NCBI RefSeq assembly: GCF_905404315.1
Contig: NC_066268.1
Coordinates: forward strand, 16,034,001-16,098,000
Direction: 5' to 3'
DNA: 64,000 bases
From: Leptidea sinapis
Lineage: Eukaryota; Arthropoda; Insecta; Lepidoptera; Pieridae
The position numbers were made by a program, and so were the translations under genes. Position 1 is the first letter of the stretch, and each line of letters opens with the position of its first letter. This document shows positions 46,796 to 58,864 of the stretch, piece after piece. The notes beneath the pieces were generated by a model. The model was not told the DNA's origin, made no database searches, and saw only the letters and a list, made by a program, of their open reading frames with translations.

Positions 46796-47270
46796 AAGTC
46801 AAAATAAAAGTTAATACATTCTGGTATATTACAATTTTTTGCTAGTTTTCTTAGAAAAAATTTGGCAGCAACATTCTTGAAGGAGGATTCTACTTCTCCA
46901 CGAAAACACTTCAGCGTATACTGGTGATTCGTCTATCATAATGTCTCGATCTGGCAATAGCTAGGGCTGTTTTATTTATAACAAAAATCAATGAAAAAAT
47001 TCGCTTTACGAAACCTAAAGATACAATGACTGTTATGCTCTTGAAATGATAATTATGATCATCACATTTCAGCATATTAGAGTGTAACTTTTATTTTTGA
47101 TATTTTACCGGAATTGTGTGGAAGTGTGGTATCGGAGTAAACAGAAGTTATAATTGGGAAACACAGTTGTAATATAAATTTGGGCGTTAAAACATAACCG
47201 TTAACATTTTGTTTAATAACACACATAACTGTACAGATCCTTAACATTTGCAAATAAACTGTTGCGTGCG
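46796..47270. other. no feature recognised
   Basis: AT-rich sequence without coding signals. Confidence 0.4.
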
Positions 47271-48060
47271 TCTGTTAAATAAAAATTACCCGAGAAGTCC
47301 CGAGGGAGAGGTCTCATTGTGAAGCCACAATGAGCGGGACTGATTGGCGGAAGGATGCTTTCACTAAATAAAAAATAACGTCGCGTCATTTCGTACAATT
47401 TTCGTCGAATTTTCAAACGATAAAACCTGTCATTTCGATGTTGACGCGCCTATAAAATATTCATGCAGACGATCGCGAGATGAGCGATTTTTTCTTCGAT
47501 TTACGTGTCGAAATAAGATGTCATTTTCCGTATCATTAGCGGCGGCTCGGAACGCCTGACACTATTTATACGCAAATACGATAAAAATGACGCCCGGCCG
47601 ATCGACTGCTTGACACGCCATTGATAAATTGCGTTTTATCTTTCTTATTTTGCCATCATTTAGAATTGATCAGTCTTTTTATGTTCATTTCAGTTTTATG
47701 ATTGATATTAAGGGTTTGTATTTCTTTTCTCGTTTTAAGTCCTCAAAGTACTCTCAAGTCTTTATTAGTTGATTTAATTTGAGCAGTTGACGGTAAAATA
47801 TCTAAAAGCTAAGTTGTTTGCGATAAATCGGCTGTGGGTTGTTAATAATAAGACGAGTGCAGGTGTCGACACTCGGCTCCAGGCACTCGTACATTCACAT
47901 CGCAGTAAATTCGATCGGAATAAAACTCGGAAAGTGGAAGTTCGTTGAGCCATCTCTTTGTGGCGAAATCGCGCGGACCGGTTTAGCTCCCGCTCACTTG
48001 CTTCAATATCGACAGCCACAAAGGAATCTAGCGCGATAATCAGTAAACTTTGCGTCGTTT
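47271..48060. promoter_or_regulatory. candidate conserved non-coding region
   Basis: Two GC-elevated stretches (47280-47650 and 47830-48045) in AT-rich DNA hold several Caudal/posterior-Hox-like cores (TTTATACG, CGATAAAA, GTTTTATC, TTTATCTTTC) and a GCAGGTGTCG E-box. The minus frame 47774-48019 and the plus frame 47839-48039 show no domain. It looks like a developmental enhancer region; inference from composition and motifs only. Confidence 0.28.
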
Positions 48061-48299
48061 ATTTCCAACGATAGCATGTTTATTTTCTAACATATTACTT
48101 TATACGTAAGTATTACTACTCCCTACTCTGTGATATTACAAACGTAACATATTCTTAACGTGCATATAAAACGGCAGTAATGTTGAAATTTGACATTCTT
48201 ATTTTATTAAATATTCCTAGCATATTCTTATGTAAATATTTGTTTTTTTATTTTATTTGGATTACTAAATTGCACATTTAATGTCACAATCTATCATCC

Positions 48300-48690
48300 T
48301 ATCAGAATTGACGTCATCTTGATCTGAAACATCTTGCAAGGGAGCTCATTCCACAGTGTGAATGTAAGTGGAATAAATTCCTTGACACCGTAGGTACTGT
48401 GGAGGAACGCCATGGTGAGGATTATACCTAAGTCTGGCTCGAAATGTAAGAAGGTGGAATTCGGCAGCAGGATTTAAGCTAAATAGCTTTTCGGAAGTGT
48501 ATTACTGCGTAAGAGAGAAGTAAGTTAGATGACAATTTGTCACGATCATTCGAGCAGCTCTCCATTGCACGTGGTCGAATGGATTGAGTATATACTGGGG
48601 TGAACCAAAGATGAGAGTAATACTCCATATATGGCCGGTCCTGCACTTTGTAGTGCTAGAATGTGGGCCAGCTTGATGTGTTTTTTAGTT
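48300..48690 (-). mobile_element. LINE-A fragment, frameshifted
   Basis: Minus-strand translation in several frames gives QSIRPRAMESCSNDRDK, EKLFSLNPAAEFHLLTFRAR and YNPHHG, which align with the LINE-A ORF2 tail seen at 38362 (ECSEELFKLIPAAEFHLRT). Stops and frameshifts are numerous. An old dead copy that includes slightly more upstream coding sequence than the other LINE-A copies. Confidence 0.65.
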
Positions 48691-49698
48691 CTAGCCAGTT
48701 TGGCGTGCGAGATGACCGCGCAATTGGCAATTGCTTGTGATTATCAAAAGCAGTATGGTAATATGCCTGTAGTAAGACAAATCTGAGGAGTCCTCTTGTG
48801 AGGGATCACATGGACTAGGGTTGATTTCCATAAGTTCAGGACTACACCAGGAGAATGAGTCCTGAAATAAATGCGTTAATACTAGAGTCAAATCGAGGGC
48901 ACAAGTTCCAAACGTGATGGGAGAAATGCCACCAATCGCTTGATTTCTAACGCCTAAGGAAAACAGTTTTTTTTTTCGATCAACTTCAGGTATATAGGTC
49001 TGCTTATACTGAATTACTATTTTAGGTATTGGAAATGCGGTTTGCAGATTTCCATGTCATATTTTATCACATGAAACACTTTCCCCATTTACTCCTCAAA
49101 AATAAAAGAACAAAGAAACACATCCATAAAAATACTACTATTAGACACTTACCTCGATGTCTGGCAACTTTTTAGTTACTCCTATGTAATTTCAAGAGAT
49201 GGTAGGCAATTGTGAGCAATTACTATCAGGCTACTAGCAAATTCCATTGTCAACTCCATACAAATTCAATACAACATAACATAACATAACTGTTAAAATT
49301 CCTAACTCAGTAGGTACTGAGTATAGTAATATCTCTATCTCTAAAAATCAAATCTGTCGCCAATCAGTAATATGAAAGCATTATTTGTTTTTCAAATCAA
49401 AGTGAGCGGTAGCGAGTGATATTGCTCACCTAATGACTGAAGGAAACGAGTGCAAATGCGACGCCGCTCAGAGTACTTACTTCATTCAAGAATCCAACTC
49501 TAATTCTAGAAGACTTAAAAAACAAACCGAATGTTATAAAAAGACTTGTAGACAGTGATGACAAATCAATATATATTAATTTCGTAAGGTTTTCAAGTTT
49601 CAAGGTTTCATGTACCATGTTTTATTCATCTCGTCACACTTTCTCATAGAAATAAACTGGAGAAAACATTAATCTCGGTAATAATTAGATTATATGTA
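48691..49698. other. no gene recognised; possible P fragment
   Basis: The string GACGCCGCTCAGAGTACTTA with TTCAAGAATCC near 49458-49498 resembles the start of an inverted P repeat, but too little remains to be sure. Otherwise AT-rich. Confidence 0.35.
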
Positions 49699-50904
49699 GG
49701 TCACACTAAAAGTTTTGCGTAACTTAAAAAAAAAACATGTTATAACCAAAATATTATGTTTATTGCTTTTCTAAATACTCTCCTTAACATTTTAAACATT
49801 TTTTCATGTGATCGAACCATTTTTTGATTAAACGCTATCACTGCCTCCTTGGAATTGGTAAAAGTGAAACCTCTCATCAAATCTTTGATTTTGAGGAAAA
49901 TACAGAAATCACAGGGTGCTAGGTTGGGGCTATGTGCAGGATGGGTGAAGAGTTGTACTTTTTCGGCAGCTAAAATGACTTAGTTTTGTTGGCCGTGTGT
50001 TAAGAAGCGCTGTCATGATATGAGAACGCGGCTCTTTGGTCGTCTTTCGCGAACTTTTTTTAACACCCTGGGTAAAAAAAAGGTAGAATACCACTCGGCA
50101 TTAACACTCTTTTGATCTTTAAGTAGAATTGTGCAAATGGGACTCGTAGCTGAGAAACAAAATGCGATCATTTTTTTACCAACGTATCTTGCCTGCCTCA
50201 CTTTTGTTGGCCTGTTCTCATTTTCAAACACCCATTCACAAGATTGCTGTTTTTTTCGGGTTGAAAACAATAAACCCACGTTTCGTCTCCTGTGGCAATG
50301 TCACAATGAGCATTAGAATATCCGTGGTCGTACTTCATTAGCATCTATGAGCACCATTCCACGCGAGCCCGCTTCTGATCCGCTGTCAGTTCATAAGGGA
50401 TCCAACGACATCTAAGTTTCCGAACTTTCAATTCTTCGTGTAAATTTTTCTGAATTTGCCTCATACCAATCCTCAATAGTCCTCGAATTTTCTCAAGGTA
50501 ATCCGCGGGTTTTCTTCAATTAGCCGCTTAACAGTAGCCACATTATTTTCGTTGACGGCAGTTGAAGGCCGCCCTTGACGAAATTCGTCATGTAAAGAAA
50601 ACCCGACCTCTCTCAAATTCAGCAAACCATCGCCTCACGGTGCTCAAGCAAGGTGCTTCTCTTCCAAAAGTATTTTGAAGACGAGCGGCACAGTCTTGCG
50701 GAGAGAGAGAGAACTTTTAAAATCATAGAAAATCATCGCTCTAAAATCTTTGATGTGTGATAAAAAACAATTGACAAATGATTTCCAATTGTCCAATTTT
50801 CCAATTGTTTTTTTATGACTACGGAGGTTGCAACGTTTCAAAAAATATAACATTCAAAATTCAAATAGTTCTGATTAGCTACAAGTGCAAAAATTTAGTG
50901 TGCC
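49699..50904 (-). pseudogene. mariner (DD34D) transposon, decayed but nearly full length
   Basis: One end is GGTCACACTAAAAGTTTTGC (49699) beside a TA; the other end, at about 50904, is its diverged inverse. The minus strand encodes a mariner transposase in pieces: DFRAMIFYDFK near the start (50644-50853 frame), then VRKLRCRWIPYELTADQKRA, GDETWVY with the first catalytic Asp (codon at about 50285), WVFENENRPTKVR and NAEWYSTFFLPRVLKK (50013-50279). Past that point a frameshift and a stop break the HD-S-A-S-HT box that holds the second Asp. NLAPCDF with the third Asp follows. Length of about 1.2 kb suits a mariner. It cannot make active transposase. Confidence 0.85.
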
Positions 50905-51504
50905 CCATGTATTTCATTCACCGTGAGACATATTACGTAACGTTAAGCTTTAAAAATCTAACGAATTGGTATGTTTGTAAGGTCTTCTAGAACAGTGGAG
51001 AATCTTATTTCAGTACTACTAAGCAAGTATATTATCTACTCGGCTTGGACACTCTCAGCCATCCCGGGCAGGCCGATCGGCTTATTACTTCCCCACGTTG
51101 CGCGCGGCACAATATTGCGCTGCCCGTGTCCCCGACTAATCCTGGGATTCATTTATTTTTGACAACGCAATACGATTTTATCTCACGGCTTCTGATGCTG
51201 TTTGCCGTCTGTTATTACGCTCCCGCCATATTCGCCAACTCTTATTTATTTACTTTATCACCCCTTGTTGGGGTTTGACTTTTAATAACCCGCGTTTAGT
51301 GGCTGATTTAATTTTGAGATTTCACAATTGTTGTTTCAGTGTGTTATGTGATGCGATGCATCGTCTCATTTTAATTTTAATTGCGTTGTCGTTTTGATTA
51401 GTTCAGTACATAATAATCGTTATTATCTGTTCTTAATGTGAAATCTTTGTTGCTTGCAACAATGTCTTGACTCTCGCGATTAAAGTTGTCCTGGAGCCAT
51501 AGCA
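50905..51504. other. GC-elevated candidate regulatory block at 51030-51340
   Basis: The block contains GACTAATCCTGGGATTC, an inverted pair of Bicoid/Otd-type cores (TAATCC and GGATT), in GC-elevated DNA. It has two overlapping open frames without known domains. Regulatory role inferred only from motifs. Confidence 0.25.
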
Positions 51505-51750
51505 TCCGTTGCAAATTTGCGTTATAATTCATCTGGATGTTTAGCGTTCCTCTACAGTGCGGTTTTTGAGGAACTCTTGCACGTACAAGAAAATTATGAA
51601 ATTAGCTTCGTTTTAGGCGGTGTTTCCAGGATGGTACGATATGTGTACCTTATAAAAGGGCGTACACCTTTCTAAAAGGCCGGCGACGCTCCTGTGATTG
51701 CTCTAGTGTTACATGAGAACGTGGTTGTTGGTGATCACTTTACATTTAGA
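51505..51750 (+). mobile_element. LINE-A C-terminal fragment and 3' end, decayed
   Basis: Matches LINE-A at CTACAGTGCGGTTTTTGAGG, GGTGTTTCCAGGATGGTACG, AAAAGGCCGGCGACGCTCC and GTTGGTGATCACTTTACAT. Coding frames are broken. It directly precedes an S element. Confidence 0.68.
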
Positions 51751-51769
51751 TTTTAAGAAGCATGTTTTA

Positions 51770-52465
51770 TTTTTAAACGACTTCAAATATGGAGGAGGTT
51801 CTCAATTCGTCGGTTAGTTTCGTTTTTTTATGTTTGTAACCTCAGAACTTACGAATGGATGAACCGATGTTGATAATTCTTTTTTTATTTGAAAGCTGGT
51901 GCTTTCCGCGCCAACCGATTTCGATAATTCTTTTGTTATTGGAAAGGATATTCATAGGTAGTTTGATTAGGTTCTGATTATGGGATCCATGACAAAGTAC
52001 GGAACTCTTCAATTCTTAGGAGCAAATTAACGGTACTTTACCGAATCTTTTTTATGCTATCCGGATATTTGAGTCACCTACCGTAACGTCGTGGTGGTTA
52101 AGTAATTGTCGTAGGCAAATATGATGATCAATGGAAGTCCTTAACCACTTACAGTAAGGGTGCGATCTGTGGCTTACGTTCATTGCTGCATTGCAAAATA
52201 TTGTAGATCTGGACAAATTATTAGTTATTTTTGGAGTCGGTGTAGCCAAGGTAGGTTTGTAACTACAAACATAGTGAGAGTTGCTTGAGATGAGGCGATA
52301 GGCGAGAACGGGGCCGCGGCGGGAGTACACCGATTCCAAAAATAACAACTATCGTAACTACAACTAGATTAAATAAATAGATTCTATAAAAATATGAAAT
52401 AATTTTTATACTTTTTGTGCACACCATATGTATTGCTTTGGAATAGTGTTTTTGGAGTCGGTTCC
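51770..52465. mobile_element. S inverted-repeat element, copy 2
   Basis: Opens with AAACGACTTCAAATATGG, the inverse of the S end at 38853, and closes near TTTGGAGTCGGTT (52451-52463). In between lies a GC-rich core (52245-52325) bracketed by TTTTTGGAGTCGGTGT and ACACCGATTCCAAAAAT. No coding frame of note. Compared with 37680-37990, the right flank is in the same orientation but the core is reversed. Confidence 0.6.
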
Positions 52466-53939
52466 TTTTGTTAATTTTTTTTTTCTTAATTTAATATTCC
52501 GAGACAGGTTTAAGTCCACGATGACGAAGAAGCGGGTACGTCTAGTCAAAAGATAAATCTAATAGAACCAAAAGAAGACGTGTTGACAGCACGACTCAAT
52601 TTGCATATCTTATTAAAACCTTCGCGTCAAGATAAAAATGAAAATGAGACACGTCAAAGTAGGGGAGGGGGGAGTGGGGGGTCGAATAGACGAGACAATG
52701 CTTTCTTCTGGCGATAAAGAATAAACGAAAAACGAACATTTTATTATTATGTAAATCACGGGTAAATACTTTGCATTCACCTTGTTTTTTCACATCTTCA
52801 AACTTGAGATCTGTTTTTTTAATTATCGTATTCGGCAATTAGTTCCGGGAAACAGTCCCTTTTTGCCATTTCCTCTCGTTCGCAAACAACTTGTCTGCGC
52901 TTAATGAGGTAATTTATAGTCTAAATACAGACGCGCCTAAGTCCAGGGTATTTCTTTTTTGGGAATGAAATGGATCTATTTCAACTTAGCGGAAACTTTT
53001 TGGGTGACCTGCTTAATTTAAAATATTTCAAAACCTGTAAAACAGAAATAAAATATAATGAACAAGTAAATCCACTTATTTTCATGATGTTTTCTGAAAA
53101 TCCTTTCATGTATTTTAATTAAAATAATTACTGACGCAGTCCGAAATAAAAGACGAGGCATGTCTTTTTGTCGAGGATGATCTCGCTTGACGTTTAAAGG
53201 ATGTATAAAATAAATGAAAAGGTTTTCAGAATCATTATACTTTTCTATGCTTCGAGTAAAACTTCAATTTGCTCTATATTTTTAGTACTTTTTGGTAGAA
53301 AATTTGAACTCTTTAATGTTCAATAGAGCAAACGTTTCGAAACAATTTGGAGCCCTCATTCATCGCTTATTTTGTCAAAGCAACAGCCATTTATCTCGTA
53401 ATTTATATTATTTCTTATTATGCGCGTCCAAAAACTTTATCCCGATACATAGAAACCTAATTCATTGGGGGACCGAGCTCGCTTTGAAGTGGGCAAACAA
53501 ATTGCGAACACTTCACAGGATTCCAACGGCACTACTCCCTAAATGACACATCGGGACTATACTGCATGGATTATATTGATTGAAGCCACACATTTAGCCA
53601 TTAAAATGGCTATGGATTTTGTTGTGATTATAACCGCGTCATTAGTGTTACTTTTTCTGCTTTAAAATACTTCACGTGGCTCTTTGCTTTTTTCAAAAAA
53701 ATAATTAACGAAATTACACTTGTGAATGTCAAAGATACTTTTATTACCAACAAAGTTGAGCTTTAATGAGAAAGATTGTTAAGAAACACACACACACACA
53801 CACACATACTTATTAATTATTTAGGGCTTGGCACCGACTTGAAAGCTATCAATATGTAGCACATACAAATAATAGTGTTTTATTTATGTTAAAGGTAAAT
53901 TTTTGCATAAGAGGTGTATTAAATTAATTTTTTTGTTAT
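52466..53939. other. mostly unique sequence with AC microsatellite
   Basis: An AC dinucleotide tract lies at about 53789-53806. A moderately GC-elevated stretch at 53150-53190 and 53440-53560 has no specific motif. The 84-codon frame at 53292-53546 has no known domain. Confidence 0.4.
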
Positions 53940-54300
53940 TTGATACTTTACAGTTTTTGAAGTCGGTTTTTTAAACGTAGTGTTTTTTATTGTTTAGTGT
54001 CAGTTAATAATAATAAAAATAAATAATCAACCTGAATGAAATCTCCTAAAACAGCCTTACACAAAAAACAATTATATCATCCATGTAGACAAAAATTTTC
54101 ATAAAAAATTTTCACAAAATGAAAACTATTGGGTCAAACTATGTAAAATTTTTTATGGGACCAAATGGCATCTATTCCGCATCAAACTAAAGAATAATAA
54201 AATCGGATCATAAATCTCAGAGTAATCGGTGAACAAACATATAAAAATACCGATCGAATTGAGAACCTCCTCCTTTTTGAAGTCGGTTAAAAATAGGGTC
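53940..54300. mobile_element. S-related element, copy 3, diverged
   Basis: Bounded by TTTTTGAAGTCGGTTTTTTA (53955) and CTCCTCCTTTTTGAAGTCGG (about 54268-54287), both S ends in the same orientation. The right part also shares GATCGAATTGAGAACC with the inverse of 51790-51815. The core is replaced by AT-rich sequence. Confidence 0.45.
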
Positions 54301-56094
54301 GTACTGAATTCGCAATAATCTTTCTTTCGAATTCATTTGTGTTTGAGGCTATCACCTTGGTATGTTCTTCCTATTTATATAAGAAAGGCTCAGACGCTCA
54401 ATGCATTTTAAAACCTAATAAAAAACTATTTCTTAGAACAAGTAGTCTAGTGAAAATGTATAGTATAACTATAATATATGAGTATATATTTACTTTGTCT
54501 TATCATTTTTGTTGTTGTTAGAGCTTATTTTGTTTTCCTATTTTGTACGTATGTCTAACAGTATAAATGTAAGTTGTATTTATATAAATATATGTATATC
54601 TGTATATATATCGTGTATTTTTGAAGTTATACTTCTTTAGGCGTATTATGACAATTATGAGAGTGAAATTTTAAGATGCACGCTCATCTCTGTAACACAA
54701 ACGTAACAGGGTGAATTGGATCCTAAAATTTTCTTTTGACGTTTGCGACATTCTTTATTTTTTTTTTTGCTTTCTTCGCCCATTATTAGGACAGGTAAAG
54801 GGTTCAAGCCCATACAGTCATATTCGTTATTTAATAATTAATAATTGTCAATTGCCACCTTTGCAAGATTTTTACAATATTGTTCTTTCTACAAACGTAG
54901 AAAAGCAGGAGCAATAAATAAATTTAAGGATTTTCGTTTCGTTAGACCAAAGAAGTATAACTTCTTGCGTGCATACATAAGTACACACACACTTTTTTTT
55001 CATTTATTGTATATGTCAAGTTATATGTAAATAAAAACTCCTACAAAACTACTACTTGCCTGGAAAAGATCGCTGAATAGAAATAAGGTCGCTTAATTGT
55101 GCTACCATAACTGTTATATACATAATATTGTAAATTTATGTATTTATAGTATATAAAAGTATGTTCATTCATTCATTCATAATCTCAAAAAATAAATAAT
55201 AATAAATGTTTCATTACTTGGGCTGATATTTCTCTAAGTCTTTTTAATTTATAATTTTAATGTATTTACTTATTGTACTGGCAAGCTCTAACATGTACGG
55301 AAAATTCTCTTCCAAAAAAACAAGATATAACCTTACTTGCAACACTTATAACGATTGTAACAGATGTCTTACACAAGTACCAAATGATGACAACATTGCT
55401 ACCGCACTCTCCTTGTTTTTTACAGAGGGTTGCCACTAATCCTCGGGGCGAAGCACCATCATGTCGCGTAATTTATACCCTCAATAGTTGCTATTAAGTC
55501 CCTGATTTAATAGTGAATCGGGAAGAGAAATATCTTATTTTTTATTTGTTTTAGAATGATACTCTGCAGAAAACATTTTAACGTACCCAATGTTAGAAAA
55601 GTTTTCCCCCATATCATGTCAATAATAGTAAAAAATAATTAATAGTTAAAATAATATACATAATTTATGTAAGATACATCATTAAAATCTAATTTATTTG
55701 GAATTACTTTTTCCCGGGAGAAAACCTATTTGCTTAGATTTCATTGCTTCGTGGGGCGTTTCCTTTCCTAAAATATGGTCGAGGTGATGGCTGGTCCATG
55801 CGTCATGCTCGTGAACGGGTGTTAATTGTGGTAGCAGGATGATCCTGTCATCACCAACTCTGGTTCATGATTTTTGTTAATGACGTCACCAGTACTGGTG
55901 ACGACCGAATAATAAAAACTTCCTACCTTTATGTGCAGTGTGTGTGGATTGATTGATTCATCTGCTATAGCCAATAAAATTTGATTTTTTTTAAACTAAT
56001 TTAAATTTATTATATCTTACACGTGTCTGTCATGACGTTTGAGTATACTTGTTTGCATTGTTTTACATTGATTGCACCTGATTAAAATAATTTA
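54301..56094. other. no gene recognised
   Basis: AT-rich with short TA and ATTC repeats (54570-54612 and 55163-55180). A GC-elevated patch at 55735-55910 has no coding or motif support. The small frames have no known domains. Confidence 0.45.
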
Positions 56095-56180
56095 TGAGAT
56101 GAAGAAGCTGTAAATATTGATTTACAAGAGTGGCACTGAGTTTCTTGCCACTTCTTCTCATTAAAACCCACCCTTTTCCT
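56095..56180 (+). mobile_element. LINE tail F3, copy 2
   Basis: Contains ATGAAGAAGCTGTAAA, GGCACTGAGTTTCTTGCC and ACTTCTTCTCATTAAAA, matching 34795-34905 in order. The TGAG and CTCA strings pair around a 16-base loop. Confidence 0.58.
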
Positions 56181-57107
56181 ACTATGTATGTGTGTACAAT
56201 GCTTAGACATTGTAGTATTAAAATTATTTAAAATGTATGTATGAGCATAAAAAACATACATAATAATAATGTAATATAAAATTAAGTTGTTGAAACGATG
56301 GTAAGATGTCTAATAGAACTGATAAAGCTATCACTGCCTCATCTCATCTTAAAGTAAGGAAATTAAAACTCTCCAACGCAGGGCAGTTACCCGAAGTCCC
56401 AGCACTAAAACTCATGTATATAGCTCAACGGGCGTTGTAAAAAATCATTGCCTCTACTCTCGGCCCTCGGCGAGGGGAAAATCTAATCTGTGCATTTTTT
56501 GCGGGACCGCGACGCCACAAAGAATTTCATTTCCCACTGTTCATCTATCTCTATTTCACTGACGGCTCTTGTTCTTCATCTTCCCTCGCCCCCGCCTCCC
56601 CCTCACTCCCCCCACTGCCCCTACACTCCTCAAACGTTTTTTAGACTTCCTCGATCAGAGATAAGGTTAAGCGTACGTCGTCTTATTAGTGATTTGTACA
56701 CGAGTACAAGACATTTGTATAGTCGTTTCAATTTATTAGCCCGTCGCTCGTTTTTTACGGATTTTGATTAAATTTAGGATCGCGTTTAAGGAATTAGAAG
56801 AATTCTATTTAAAATGAATGTTGAACTCATTAGGATCATTAACTACTTCATATATTTTAGCATCGCGGAACTGTAACATAGTATTTATTATGAGGGGCAT
56901 ATATTTTATTAATTTGATACCGATATTTGCTGATATGTGCCGCCGCGACCACGATTTATACAATTTGATCGAAGTATCGGCATTAAATTAATAAAATATA
57001 TATAGTGTGTACCCACCCGTCATAATAATTACTATATTCAATTTATACTCATATTCTATAAAGTGTTAGATTCTAATACTTAATTTGTTATTTTTTTATA
57101 CTACGTA
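56181..57107. other. C-rich block at 56470-56780, no gene
   Basis: A pyrimidine-rich, C-rich stretch (56575-56645) is flanked by GC-elevated sequence. The 93-codon frame through it is proline/serine-rich only because of the base composition. A promoter or enhancer is possible without specific support. Confidence 0.3.
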
Positions 57108-57552
57108 GGTCACACTAAAGGTTTTGCGTAACTTAAAAAAACAACATGTTATAACCAAAATATTATGTTTATTGCTTTTCAAAATACTCTCCTTTACATC
57201 TAAAACATTTAAACACAAAAACAGACCACAGATCTGAAGGCATGTTTTCTACGTGCTGATTGAACGCTATCACTGCCTGTTCGGAATTGGTAAGAGTAAA
57301 AACTCTCATCAAATCTTTGTGGTTGGGGAAAATACAGAAATCACAGGGTGCTAGTTCGCTATGTACAGGATGAGTGACGAGTTGTACTTTTTCGGAAGCT
57401 AAAAATGACTTAGTTTTGTTGGCCGTGTGTGAAGAAGCGTTGTCATGATGTAGTAGAACGCGGAATTTTGGTCATCTTTCGCGAACTTTTTTAAACAAAT
57501 GGTAGAATACAACTCGGCATTAACACTCTTTTGATCTTCAAGTGGAATTGTA
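57108..57552 (-). pseudogene. mariner (DD34D), truncated second copy
   Basis: Same family and orientation as the copy at 49699, starting with GGTCACACTAAAGGTTTTGC beside a TA. Only the C-terminal third of the transposase remains, but part of it is better preserved. LLHHDNASSHTANKT carries the second catalytic Asp in frame, and ELAPCDF carries the third. One codon is missing between them compared with the usual 34-residue spacing. The copy stops abruptly at about 57552, where the N-terminal half should continue. Confidence 0.8.
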
Positions 57553-58285
57553 ATGTATGATTGTATCATTCAGTTAAATAAGTAATTCTATGCATAACAC
57601 CGAATTTAACTTTGTGACAGTTGATTTTATACCTACAAAGTATTGAAGATTGATTTGTTAAGAGCCCTTAACATAGGCTATCATAGGTTATTATTTAAGT
57701 CTATTTTTAGTCCAGTTATTTCCACTGTCCAAAATCATCAGGATTTCTTCTTTTTAAATTTATAAAACTTATCCGAAATCTTTTGCTACGTATTGACCTT
57801 TCAATATCTATAACACTTACTAAAAAATCGCAACGTAATCACTGTCGTCAGCACATTTCATCATTAGAGAACGCATTGTAACCTTTGTATAATAAATAAC
57901 CTTTATTAAGATGATCTTTGATGTTATATCATATCTTATATCTTTTTTATCTGTGGTAATTGCATAAAAAAGTTTAATAAAACTTTAACTTTAAATTACA
58001 TTAAATAGTAAAAGCCACATTTTTTAGACCATAAATTATTCCATAGTTTAGCAATATCTAATCAACCAAGTCAACGTCTAATCTTTAGCTTTGTCAATCT
58101 GGACCTGCCACTTTTTCGTCGGCTTCCCATCTCCAACACTGTCTGTGTTAAAGGTTTAATTTTCTTAACATATTTTTCTCAGCCTCTCTCGATAAAATTT
58201 TTTGATCTATTTATTGTTTGTCGCATTACAGCCGGCCGCGGAATAGGGGTGAAGTTGAATCACTAATTTCAACTACTGTTTTCGA
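57553..58285. other. no feature recognised
   Basis: AT-rich sequence without coding signals. Confidence 0.4.
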
Positions 58286-58319
58286 GACAGGCTGTCCGCG
58301 TGGTCTAAGGCGCCATATA
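58286..58319 (+). pseudogene. tRNA-Leu-like sequence, 5' half, split by a transposon
   Basis: TGTCCGCGTGGTCTAAGGCG (about 58293-58312) matches the D-arm and A box of eukaryotic tRNA-Leu (usually TGGCCGAGCGGTCTAAGGCG). The anticodon stem starts with CCATA. The sequence then breaks at the TA target of the DD41D element and resumes at 60722. The acceptor bases (about 58286-58292) do not pair well with those at 60764-60770, so this was probably a tRNA-Leu pseudogene or tRNA-derived SINE head even before the insertion. Confidence 0.5.
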
Positions 58320-58743
58320 TACAGGGTGTCCCGTAATCAGTGGACCAACGGGATGCCCGTGATAGGGGTGGTCATCATCTATCGAAAACACCAAATTTTA
58401 CTGTTCTAGGGCCAGTAGTTCAAAAGATATGATTTTTTAAGCATTATTTTGAAAATTCTACCCTTATCAACACAAAAGTTGAAAAAAAATATTTTTTATT
58501 TTTATTTTGCCCTGTTTCTTAACTTAAGGTGGCTGAGGAAACATGTGTCTTCACAATTAAATCCATTTTTGTGAATAAATATTGCCAAATTAAAAATTAA
58601 AAACCAAAACATGCGCAAATATCAAATAACTAAATTTGCAACGTGATGTTTGAAGCAAGCTAGTGCAAAAAAAATGTATGACAGCCTTGCGGACCATTAT
58701 TTAAAAAACATCTGCAGTTCATACTGATTCCAAAAAGGTATAA
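58320..58743 (+). repeat. left 424 bp terminal inverted repeat
   Basis: Runs from TACAGGGTGTCCCG to CAAAAAGGTATAA and matches the inverse of 60298-60721 except at two positions in the first 65 bases (GATG versus GATA, and CTAT versus CTCT). Far longer than the short ends typical of mariner; transposase should bind near the outer tip. Confidence 0.93.
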
Positions 58744-58864
58744 TTAATCATTATTGTGAAACAATAAAAGACAATAATTATTTTAAATCAACATTAGATA
58801 GCAATTTCTTGGCGGAATTTACAATAAAACAAAAGTAAATAGTTAGAATTTTTTTATTTATTTC

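Noticed and set aside
56490..56771. Proline-rich 93-codon frame
   Set aside because: The proline run comes from a C-rich low-complexity tract. No support for translation.
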